Below, in pieces: positions 1 through 6,064 of a stretch of 6,064 nt of DNA. Numbering within the stretch: the stretch's first letter is position 1; each line of letters starts with the position of its first letter. This stretch comes from Bacteroidales bacterium Bact_23 (GTDB lineage Bacteria; Bacteroidota; Bacteroidia; Bacteroidales; Lentimicrobiaceae): contig LUZO01000529.1 in NCBI GenBank assembly GCA_001603685.1, forward strand, positions 1 through 6,064. Reading direction: 5' to 3'. Made by a program: the position numbers and the translations under genes. Below the pieces are notes generated by a model. The model did not search any database. It was given only the letters and a program-made list of their open reading frames with translations, and was not told the origin of the DNA.

Positions 1-18
1 AAACTAAATTGGTTCACT

Positions 19-1410
19 ATGAATTATGATTTAATTGTAATCGGCTCTGGTCCCGGAGGTTATGTTGCAGCCATCAGGGCTTCGCAACTAGGAATGAAAG
101 TTGGCGTTGTTGAGCGTGCAGAACTTGGCGGCATCTGCCTGAACTGGGGGTGCATTCCCACCAAGGCGCTGATGAAAAGCGCACAGGTTTATAACTATAT
201 GACCAATGCCGCTGAGTATGGCATAAATGTCAGCGGCGAGGTAAAAGCTGATTTCGAAGCCATTGTTAAACGAAGCCGCGGAGTAGCCGAAGGCATGAGC
301 AAAGGCATTCAGTTCCTTTTCAAAAAGAACAAAATCGATCTGATTGCAGGTCACGGAAAGCTGAAACCCGGCAAAACCGTTGAGGTAACCGACGCCGAAG
401 GCAAAAAGACCGACTATCAGGCCAATCACATCATCCTGGCAACGGGTGCCCGCTCACGCGAGCTGCCCAACCTGAAACAGGACGGCAAAAAGATTATCGG
501 CTACCGCGAAGCCATGACGCTTCCCAAACAGCCGGCAAGCATGGTGGTAGTCGGTTCCGGCGCCATAGGTTCCGAGTTTGCCTATTTCTATAACGCATTG
601 GGTACCAAGGTTACCCTGGTTGAGTTTATGCCCAACATCGTCCCCGTTGAAGACGAGGAGGTTTCGAAACAGCTGGAACGCAGCTTCAAGAAATCAGGCA
701 TGAAGGTGATGACCTCCTCAACGGTGGATGCCGTTGACACCTCTGGTGACCTTTGCAAGGTGACCGTTAAAACGAAGAAAGGTGAAGAGATCATCGAAGC
801 TGAAATCGTGCTTTCGGCAGTGGGCATTGCCACCAACCTGGAAGGCCTCGGTCTGGAGGAAACCGGCGTTGCTACCGAAAAGGGCAAGGTAGTGGTTGAC
901 GACTTCTACAAAACCAATGTTGACGGCGTTTATGCCATCGGCGACATCGTTCACGGGCCGGCGCTTGCGCATGTGGCTTCGCACGAAGGCATCATCTGCG
1001 TGGAGAAAATTGCCGGAAAACATGTTGAGCCGCTGGATTACGGCAACATCCCCGGCTGTACCTACACCTACCCCGAAGTTGCATCGGTAGGACTTACCGA
1101 GAAGGCAGCCCGGGAAGCCGGATATGAGATCAAGGTTGGCAAATTCCCCTTCTCCGCTTCAGGCAAGGCAAGCGCCGCCGGATCGAAAGATGGCTTTATC
1201 AAGGTGATTTTCGATGCCAAATACGGTGAATGGCTTGGCGCCCACATGATTGGCGACAATGTTACCGAAATGATTGCCGAAGTGGTGGTAGCCCGCAAGC
1301 TGGAGACCACCGGCGAAGAGATCATCAAGGCAGTTCACCCGCATCCCACCATGTCGGAGGCTGTGATGGAAGCCGTTGCCGCCGCTTATGATGAAGTAAT
1401 TCACATTTAA
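19..1410 (+). CDS. lpdA: Dihydrolipoyl dehydrogenase (E3 component), complete
   Basis: This cytoplasmic flavoprotein reoxidises the dihydrolipoyl groups of 2-oxo-acid dehydrogenase complexes and the glycine cleavage H protein, passing electrons through a disulfide and FAD to NAD+. The 463 residues match the usual E3 length. Visible in order are the N-terminal FAD-binding GSGPGG (residues 9-14), the redox disulfide C40/C45 in GGICLNWGCIPTK, and a second Rossmann motif GSGAIG (179-184). Acidic E202 at the end of the following strand fits NAD rather than NADP. The FAD-contacting GD pair is 308-309. The C-terminal dimerisation domain carries HPHPTMSE, with H442 and E447 spaced as the catalytic His-Glu dyad. 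The ATG at 19 begins the canonical MNYDLIVIGSGPGG N-terminus. Only 18 A/T-rich bases precede it, with no Shine-Dalgarno. No E1 or E2 gene is adjacent, so the complex it serves cannot be told from here. Mercuric or glutathione reductase is less likely given the overall sequence and the LNWGC disulfide motif. Confidence 0.97.
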   Translation: MNYDLIVIGSGPGGYVAAIRASQLGMKVGVVERAELGGICLNWGCIPTKALMKSAQVYNYMTNAAEYGINVSGEVKADFEAIVKRSRGVAEGMSKGIQFLFKKNKIDLIAGHGKLKPGKTVEVTDAEGKKTDYQANHIILATGARSRELPNLKQDGKKIIGYREAMTLPKQPASMVVVGSGAIGSEFAYFYNALGTKVTLVEFMPNIVPVEDEEVSKQLERSFKKSGMKVMTSSTVDAVDTSGDLCKVTVKTKKGEEIIEAEIVLSAVGIATNLEGLGLEETGVATEKGKVVVDDFYKTNVDGVYAIGDIVHGPALAHVASHEGIICVEKIAGKHVEPLDYGNIPGCTYTYPEVASVGLTEKAAREAGYEIKVGKFPFSASGKASAAGSKDGFIKVIFDAKYGEWLGAHMIGDNVTEMIAEVVVARKLETTGEEIIKAVHPHPTMSEAVMEAVAAAYDEVIHI

Positions 1411-1420
1411 AAACATCACC

Positions 1421-1454
1421 CGGGCTTCTGCTTCGCATGGCAGAAGCCCGTTTT
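1421..1454 (+). terminator. Intrinsic terminator after lpdA
   Basis: Bases 1421-1431 (CGGGCTTCTGC) and 1440-1450 (GCAGAAGCCCG) form a perfect, GC-rich 11-bp stem around an 8-base loop, followed by TTTT at 1451-1454. The stem begins 11 bases after the lpdA stop codon, the classic position for a Rho-independent terminator of that gene. On the opposite strand the hairpin is also followed, after a few bases, by a T run (complement of 1409-1413), so weak bidirectional activity is possible, but no convergent gene is visible. The T tract is short. The hairpin ends 11 bases before the rfbC start codon, which is unusually close. Confidence 0.9.
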
Positions 1455-1461
1455 CATCAAT

Positions 1462-2004
1462 ATGGAAATTATCCCGACCGAAATTCCGGATGTTAAAATC
1501 ATCAAACCCCGTGTCTTTTCCGATGACCGGGGCTATTTTTTCGAATCCTACAACCGGAATGGCTTTACGGAATCCGGGATAGATGCCGTATTTGTTCAGG
1601 ATAATGAAAGCCGCTCGGTGAAAGGCGTGCTGCGGGGCTTGCACTTCCAGAAGCCGCCCCATGCACAGGGAAAGCTGGTGAGGGTGGTGCGGGGTGCCGT
1701 GCTGGATGTCGCGGTGGATATAAGAAAAGAGTCGCCCTGGTACGGAAAGTGGGTAGCCGTGGAACTCACGGAGCACAACAAATGGATGTGCTGGATTCCT
1801 GAAGGCTTTGCGCATGGATTCCTGACCCTTGAAGACAACACCATCTTCTCGTACAAATGCACCGGCTTCTACAACGCCTCTTCCGAAGGCAGCATCCGGT
1901 GGGATGACCCCATGCTGAACATCAACTGGGGAGTTTCAGACCCGGTGCTGTCGGACAAAGACCGCAAGGCTCCGCTTTTCAGCGAACTTGGGAATATTTT
2001 CTGA
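1462..2004 (+). CDS. rfbC: dTDP-4-dehydrorhamnose 3,5-epimerase, complete
   Basis: RfbC (RmlC) epimerises C3 and C5 of dTDP-4-keto-6-deoxyglucose, the third step of dTDP-L-rhamnose synthesis for surface polysaccharide or protein glycosylation. It is a cytoplasmic cupin-fold enzyme, usually a dimer. The 180 residues equal the family norm. The N-terminus runs TEIPDV...PRVFSDDRGYFFESYN (residues 6-31). The core QDNESRSVKGVLRGLHFQ (46-63) holds R58 and the catalytic base H61. K71 lies in QGKLVR, GFAHGF spans 115-120, and Y131 in FSYKCTGFY corresponds to the catalytic tyrosine. D167 in LSDKD probably pairs with H61, by analogy with characterised RmlC. The ATG at 1462 gives the standard start, and no ATG, GTG or TTG lies in frame between the lpdA stop at 1408-1410 and this codon. 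There is no Shine-Dalgarno. rfbA, rfbB and rfbD are not in the window. A relative making another deoxysugar epimer cannot be fully excluded. Confidence 0.95.
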   Translation: MEIIPTEIPDVKIIKPRVFSDDRGYFFESYNRNGFTESGIDAVFVQDNESRSVKGVLRGLHFQKPPHAQGKLVRVVRGAVLDVAVDIRKESPWYGKWVAVELTEHNKWMCWIPEGFAHGFLTLEDNTIFSYKCTGFYNASSEGSIRWDDPMLNINWGVSDPVLSDKDRKAPLFSELGNIF

Positions 2005-2029
2005 ACCATCGGAAAAAACTCCAAAACGG

Positions 2030-2089
2030 ATAAAGCAGACGGGATTATACAAGGCAACTACCTCTGCATCATGCGTATGTATAAAGCAG
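2030..2089 (+). repeat. 9-bp direct repeat ATAAAGCAG, two copies
   Basis: ATAAAGCAG occurs at 2030-2038 and again at 2081-2089, 51 bp apart. The match extends to 11 of 12 bases if the following A/T mismatch and CG are included. Both copies lie in the non-coding gap after rfbC. They could be paired binding sites or remnants of a local duplication, but two copies alone do not support a firm call. Confidence 0.3.
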
Positions 2090-2110
2090 TCGATCCTGGC
2101 TCAGCCGGTG

Positions 2111-2138
2111 TAATAACAGCTTCGTGATTCCGTTATTA
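2111..2138. repeat. 7-bp inverted repeat TAATAAC / GTTATTA
   Basis: TAATAAC (2111-2117) and its exact reverse complement GTTATTA (2132-2138) are separated by 14 bases, 33 bp before the transglycosylase ATG. The arms are A/T-rich, so a stable RNA hairpin is unlikely. The centre-to-centre distance of 21 bp would suit a dimeric DNA-binding protein. There is no direct evidence of function, and a chance match in an A/T-rich gap is quite possible. Confidence 0.3.
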
Positions 2139-2171
2139 TCCTAAACTTCACATACTAACCGACTATTGAAA

Positions 2172-3200
2172 ATGAACAGGAAAATACTCGTTCCACTCTT
2201 TCTGATGCTGATACTGGCCGCTGCGGCCCTGGTTTCGCTCCGCTTCATCGCAGGCGACGACGATAACGAAAGGCAATACCGCGAACAATATACCGCCAAC
2301 ACCAGGTTTTTCAATGTACCCCTGCCCGAAACCATCTCCTTTGCAGATGAAGCGGCTCCCCTCGACCTCTATTATGTTCGTGAAGGCCTCGACCGCGAAC
2401 TGCTTGTAAACACCTACTGGCATTCGAACACCATACTGCTTCTGAAACGGGCGGCACGCTACTTTCCGGCAATTGAGCCGGTACTGAAAGCCAACGGCAT
2501 ACCCGACGACTTCAAATATGTAGCCCTGATTGAGAGCGGGCTGATGAATGTGGTATCCCCCTCAAATGCAGTGGGTTTCTGGCAGTTTCTCGATAAAACC
2601 GGAAAGCAGTATGGACTTGAGGTTACCGACCAGGTGGATGAGCGCTACCATCATATAAAATCGACCGAAGCAGCATGCCGCTACATCCGCGATGCCTATA
2701 AAAAATACAACAACTGGACGCTTGCCGCCGCATCGTACAATGCAGGACAGGGGCGCATCAGCCGGGAAGTGGAGAAACAGGCGGTAAATAATTTCTACGA
2801 CCTTTACCTGAATCAGGAGACCTCCCGCTATATCTTCAGGATACTGGCGCTCAAGATGATATATGAAAACCCAACTGCCTATGGATTCTACATCCGGAAG
2901 AAAGATTTATATCCTCAGTTCCCCACTTATTCGGTTTCAGTAGATACCGGCATTACGAATCTCGTTAATTTTGCAGCGCAATACAATGTGAATTACCGTA
3001 TCCTGAAAGAGTTTAATCCCTGGCTGAGATCCGACCAACTGAAGGTTGCACCGGGGAAAAGCTATACCCTTGTGTTTCCGGCCGAAGGATATACCAGCTA
3101 CAGCAAGCTTCAGCAGAATATGAAAGACGGAGACGCAATTTTCGGAAAAAACACTGAAGGAATTCCTGACGGACAGGCTTCGGGCGCCATGAGTGAGTAA
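2172..3200 (+). CDS. GH23 lytic transglycosylase, MltD-like, with LysM-like tail
   Basis: This predicted cell-envelope enzyme cleaves the MurNAc-GlcNAc bond of peptidoglycan, leaving 1,6-anhydroMurNAc ends, in wall turnover or remodelling. From the ATG at 2172 it has 342 residues. A basic MNRK start and hydrophobic segment (about 5-27) form a signal peptide or anchor. No lipobox cysteine follows, so unlike E. coli MltD it is not an obvious lipoprotein. The SLT domain spans about 100-235: catalytic E121 in ALIESGL, GFWQF (135-139), and SYNAG (188-192). Residues 253-303 resemble a degenerate LysM repeat (YSVSVDTG...FNPWL...APGKSYTLVFP), a likely glycan-binding module. The last 35 residues look unstructured. 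A TTG at 2166 is in frame and would add two residues; I prefer the ATG. The stop is five bases before uvrA, suggesting co-transcription. The GH23 class is secure, whereas the MltD assignment is by resemblance. Confidence 0.92.
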   Translation: MNRKILVPLFLMLILAAAALVSLRFIAGDDDNERQYREQYTANTRFFNVPLPETISFADEAAPLDLYYVREGLDRELLVNTYWHSNTILLLKRAARYFPAIEPVLKANGIPDDFKYVALIESGLMNVVSPSNAVGFWQFLDKTGKQYGLEVTDQVDERYHHIKSTEAACRYIRDAYKKYNNWTLAAASYNAGQGRISREVEKQAVNNFYDLYLNQETSRYIFRILALKMIYENPTAYGFYIRKKDLYPQFPTYSVSVDTGITNLVNFAAQYNVNYRILKEFNPWLRSDQLKVAPGKSYTLVFPAEGYTSYSKLQQNMKDGDAIFGKNTEGIPDGQASGAMSE

Positions 3201-3223
3201 ATATTATGAGTGACAGAAATATA
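3189..3223 (+). repeat. Imperfect tandem repeat at transglycosylase/uvrA junction
   Basis: ATGAGTGA appears at 3189-3196 and 3206-3213, and each copy is followed by a near-identical A/T segment (AAATATT at 3199-3205, AAATATA at 3217-3223). The two units of 17 and 18 bases therefore differ by only a few bases. The first unit encodes the last residues and stop of the transglycosylase, and the second supplies the start codon and first codons of uvrA. An old tandem duplication is a reasonable reading, though chance cannot be excluded at this length. Confidence 0.45.
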
Positions 3224-6064
3224 GAAGAACAAACCATAGCACAGGCAAAGGAAGAGGCGGCAGATCAGCGGCTTGAGATTTTCGGAGCCAGGGTGCACAA
3301 CCTGCAGAACATCGACCTGAGCATTCCGCGCAACAAGCTGGTGGTTATTACCGGCCTGAGCGGAAGCGGCAAGTCGTCGCTTGCCTTCGACACCATTTAT
3401 GCCGAAGGGCAGCGCAGGTATATGGAGACCTTCTCGGCCTATGCCCGCCAGTTTATCGGCAATCTGGAGCGTCCGGATGTGGATGAGATTAACGGGCTCA
3501 GCCCGGTAATCTCCATCGAACAGAAATCCACTTCGCGCAACCCGCGCTCCACCGTTGGAACCATCACCGAAATCTACGACTTCCTCCGATTGCTGTTTGC
3601 CAGAGCTTCCGATGCCATTTCGCCGGTAACCGGGCAGCCGCTGGTAAAATATACCGAGCAGCAGGTTATCGATCTGATACACAGCACCTACGAAAACAAG
3701 GAGATTCTGATACTTGCCCCGCTGGTAAAAGGGCGCAAGGGGCACTACCGCGAGCTTTTCGAACAGTACCGCCGGCAGGGCTTCCTTCGGGCACGCATCG
3801 ACGGCGAACTGCGCGAAATCAGCTTCGGACTGCAGCTCGACAGATACAAAACCCATGACATTGAGCTGGTTATCGATAAAATCAGCCTTCAGGGAAGCTC
3901 TGCAAAAAGGCTTCCCGAATCCATCAAAACAGCCATGCGGTTTGGCAAGGGCAGCATCATGCTGATTGACCTTCAGGATAACCGGGAGCGCTATTTCAGC
4001 AAAAAACTGATGGATCCCGCCACCGGCACCTCATTCGACGAGCCGGAGCCCAACTCCTTCTCCTTCAACTCACCCTACGGCGCCTGTCCGCACTGCAACG
4101 GGCTGGGCACCATCACCGAAATCGACCTGAAAAAGATTATCCCCACCCCATCCATGAGCATCCGGAAAGGCGGGCTGGCACCGCTGGGTGAAGGAAAAAG
4201 CAGCTGGATTTTCAGGCAGATTGAGGCGCTGGGCGAAAAATACGGCTTCAACCTCGATAGCCCCATTGAAGATATTCCCGATGAAGCCATCAACGCCATT
4301 CTGTACGGAACGGATGAGGTACTGCGCGTAAAGAACGAATATCTGGGGGTAACATCCTCATACTCATTGAATTTTAGTGGCATCGTCTCATACATCACCA
4401 ACCAGGCAGACGAAAGCAATTCGAACAGCGCAAAAAAATGGGCTGCCGGATTCATGAACCTGAAAACCTGTCCGGAATGTAATGGTACCCGGCTGAAACG
4501 CGAATCGCTGAATTTCAAGATCAACGGAAAAACCATTGCCGAACTCGCTTCGCTGGATATGGTTGCCCTGAAGGAGTGGTTCGATGGCAAGCAGATTTTT
4601 TCAGACAAGAAAAAGCAGGTGATTGCCCACGAAATCATCCGCGAAATCAGGACACGCATCCGTTTTCTGCTGGATGTGGGCCTCGATTACCTCACCCTGA
4701 ACCGGACTGCAGGCAGTCTTTCGGGCGGTGAAGCCCAGCGCATCAGGCTGGCAACGCAAATCGGGTCGCAACTGGTTGGCGTGCTTTACATTCTGGACGA
4801 ACCGAGCATCGGCCTGCATCAGCGCGACAACCAGCGCCTGATCAGGGCGTTGCAGGATCTTCGCGACATCGGCAACTCGGTGATTGTAGTCGAACACGAC
4901 AAGGATATGATTCTCTCGTCCGATTTCATTGTGGATATCGGACCGGGAGCCGGCGTTCACGGAGGCAGGATTGTGGCCACAGGAACTCCGGAAGAGATGC
5001 TGCAGTGCAAATCCATCACCTGCTGCTATCTGAACGGAAAAAAACAGATCCCGGTACCAGGGGTAAGGCGCCCGGGAAACGGCAAGGAGCTGGTTTTAAC
5101 GGGAGCAACCGGCAACAACCTGAAGAATGTTACGCTGAAGCTTCCGCTGGGGCTGTTTGTCTGCGTTACCGGAGTTTCGGGAAGCGGCAAATCCACGCTT
5201 ATCAACGAAACGCTGTATCCCATTCTGAGCAAGCACTTCTACCGCTCCGACAAAAAGCCGCTTCCATACAAAAGCATCGACGGGCTTCAGCACCTCGACA
5301 AAGTCATTGAGATTGACCAGTCGCCCATCGGCAGAACGCCCAGATCGAACCCGGCAACCTATACCGGTGTGTTCGATGAAATCAGAAAGCTGTTTGCTTC
5401 GCTTCCCGAATCCAAAATCAGGGGATATCAGGCGGGCCGGTTCTCGTTCAATGTCAAGGGCGGACGCTGCGAAACCTGCCGCGGAGCGGGCGTAAGGCTT
5501 ATCGAAATGAACTTCCTGCCCGATGTGCATGTACCCTGCGAAACCTGTAACAGCAAACGCTACAACCGCGAAACGCTGGAAGTCAGATACAAGGGAAAAT
5601 CCATCAATGATGTGCTGAACATGACCATCGACCAGGCGGTGGAGTTCTTCGAAAACATCCCGTTTATCCTTCAGAAAATAAAAACACTGAAAGATGTAGG
5701 CCTTGGTTACATAACCCTCGGGCAGCAATCCACCACGCTTTCGGGCGGCGAGGCGCAAAGGGTGAAGCTGGCTACCGAGCTTTCGAAAAAAGATACCGGA
5801 AAAACGCTTTACATCCTGGATGAACCCACCACCGGACTTCACTTTGAAGATGTCAATGTGCTGCTTGGCGTACTTAACCGACTGGTTGACAGGGGAAATA
5901 CCGTGCTGGTGATAGAGCACAACATGGAGGTTGTCAAGGTTGCCGACCACATTATTGACCTCGGACCCGGAGGCGGAAAAAGAGGCGGCGAAATTGTTGC
6001 AACCGGAACTCCAGAAGAAGTTGCTGAAAACACCAAAAGCGCTACAAGTCAATATATTAAGGAA
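3206..6064 (+). CDS. uvrA: Excinuclease ABC subunit A (UvrA), 3' end beyond window
   Basis: UvrA is the dimeric damage-sensing ATPase that loads UvrB onto lesions in nucleotide excision repair. The frame is open for 953 codons with no stop before the window ends. E. coli UvrA is 940 residues, and the C-terminal tail has been reached, so few codons are missing. It has two ABC modules: Walker A GLSGSGKS (50-57) and GVSGSGKS (656-663), signatures LSGGE (505-509 and 845-849), and Walker B ILDEPS (D531/E532) and ILDEPT (D872/E873). A zinc module C755/C758/C778/C781 (CxxC-x19-CxxC) lies in the second half. In the first half, C294/C297 and C422/C425 flank the insertion domain. An upstream CxxC pair known from E. 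coli is replaced by D270 and T273. The ATG at 3206 is fixed by an in-frame TGA at 3194-3196 and gives about 22 charged residues before LEIFGARVHNLQNI. It lies five bases after the transglycosylase stop. No LexA-type box was recognised. Confidence 0.97.
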   Translation, partial: MSDRNIEEQTIAQAKEEAADQRLEIFGARVHNLQNIDLSIPRNKLVVITGLSGSGKSSLAFDTIYAEGQRRYMETFSAYARQFIGNLERPDVDEINGLSPVISIEQKSTSRNPRSTVGTITEIYDFLRLLFARASDAISPVTGQPLVKYTEQQVIDLIHSTYENKEILILAPLVKGRKGHYRELFEQYRRQGFLRARIDGELREISFGLQLDRYKTHDIELVIDKISLQGSSAKRLPESIKTAMRFGKGSIMLIDLQDNRERYFSKKLMDPATGTSFDEPEPNSFSFNSPYGACPHCNGLGTITEIDLKKIIPTPSMSIRKGGLAPLGEGKSSWIFRQIEALGEKYGFNLDSPIEDIPDEAINAILYGTDEVLRVKNEYLGVTSSYSLNFSGIVSYITNQADESNSNSAKKWAAGFMNLKTCPECNGTRLKRESLNFKINGKTIAELASLDMVALKEWFDGKQIFSDKKKQVIAHEIIREIRTRIRFLLDVGLDYLTLNRTAGSLSGGEAQRIRLATQIGSQLVGVLYILDEPSIGLHQRDNQRLIRALQDLRDIGNSVIVVEHDKDMILSSDFIVDIGPGAGVHGGRIVATGTPEEMLQCKSITCCYLNGKKQIPVPGVRRPGNGKELVLTGATGNNLKNVTLKLPLGLFVCVTGVSGSGKSTLINETLYPILSKHFYRSDKKPLPYKSIDGLQHLDKVIEIDQSPIGRTPRSNPATYTGVFDEIRKLFASLPESKIRGYQAGRFSFNVKGGRCETCRGAGVRLIEMNFLPDVHVPCETCNSKRYNRETLEVRYKGKSINDVLNMTIDQAVEFFENIPFILQKIKTLKDVGLGYITLGQQSTTLSGGEAQRVKLATELSKKDTGKTLYILDEPTTGLHFEDVNVLLGVLNRLVDRGNTVLVIEHNMEVVKVADHIIDLGPGGGKRGGEIVATGTPEEVAENTKSATSQYIKE

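Larger units (their letters stand above)
2005..2171. other. Intergenic gap upstream of the transglycosylase
   Basis: This 167-base gap between rfbC and the transglycosylase start holds no gene I can support. No strong hairpin with a T tract follows rfbC. I looked for the Bacteroidota promoter pattern (TAnnTTTG with an upstream TTG) and found only weak partial matches, such as TAAACTTC at 2142-2149, too poor to call. Two short repeats are listed separately. The gap is nevertheless the likeliest place for a promoter serving the transglycosylase and uvrA, because the upstream junction at lpdA is closed by a terminator. Confidence 0.6.

Noticed and set aside
1411..1461. lpdA-rfbC fusion split by a stop codon (the two frames are in register)
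   Set aside because: Both proteins have complete, family-typical ends, and a terminator lies between them, so the shared frame is coincidence.
1159..1815. 218-codon minus-strand open frame across the lpdA-rfbC junction
   Set aside because: It crosses the terminator and both conserved genes, and shows no domain or plausible start context.
2092..2104. 16S rRNA gene fragment
   Set aside because: Only 13 bases match and the flanking sequence does not continue as rRNA, so no RNA gene is called.
2071..2127. 18-codon plus-strand open frame in the intergenic gap
   Set aside because: It has no Shine-Dalgarno, no recognisable peptide type and no supporting context. Open frames this short are expected by chance.
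2166..2171. TTG start for the transglycosylase two codons upstream of the ATG
   Set aside because: The ATG at 2172 gives a standard signal-type N-terminus (MNRKILV...), and nothing favours the rarer TTG codon.
2139..2171. Bacteroidota-type promoter near TAAACTTC
   Set aside because: The -7 element matches only partly and no convincing -33 element lies at the right distance.
3110..3856. 248-codon minus-strand open frame across the transglycosylase end and uvrA start
   Set aside because: It spans two well-supported genes on the other strand, and its translation resembles no family I know.
5096..6052. 318-codon open frame on the minus strand opposite uvrA
   Set aside because: It lies wholly inside uvrA, which has every catalytic motif intact. 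The minus-strand translation has no recognisable domain and reflects codon bias of the real gene.

Overview
The window reads as an ordinary stretch of a Bacteroidota chromosome, probably from a Bacteroidales/Marinilabiliales-type bacterium. The base composition is moderate, all genes lie on the + strand, and start codons have A/T-rich leaders without a clear Shine-Dalgarno. The transglycosylase and UvrA proteins carry residues I associate with Bacteroidota. This placement rests on protein character and leader style, not on a database search.

Layout. (1) 19-1410 is a complete dihydrolipoyl dehydrogenase (lpdA), the FAD/NAD E3 subunit of 2-oxo-acid dehydrogenase and glycine cleavage complexes. 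(2) 1421-1454 is a near-ideal intrinsic terminator with an 11-bp perfect stem. (3) 1462-2004 is a complete dTDP-4-dehydrorhamnose 3,5-epimerase (rfbC/rmlC) whose ATG lies only 11 nt after the hairpin. (4) 2005-2171 is a non-coding gap with a 7-bp inverted repeat and a 9-bp direct repeat but no promoter I can defend. (5) 2172-3200 is a membrane-anchored or secreted GH23 lytic transglycosylase of the MltD type with a degenerate LysM-like tail. (6) 3206-6064 is uvrA, the damage-recognition ATPase of nucleotide excision repair. It is open through the last base of the window and lacks only its extreme C-terminus and stop.

The genes do not form one pathway. lpdA (central carbon metabolism) is closed off by its own terminator. 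rfbC (dTDP-rhamnose for surface polysaccharide) stands apart from rfbA/B/D. The transglycosylase and uvrA are five bases apart and probably share a transcript, although their functions are unrelated.

I found no mobile element, CRISPR array, RNA gene or undescribed multi-gene system. The points most worth a second look are the terminator pressed against the rfbC start, an imperfect tandem repeat at the transglycosylase/uvrA junction that supplies both ATGAGTGA segments, and the loss of a canonical CxxC zinc pair in UvrA.
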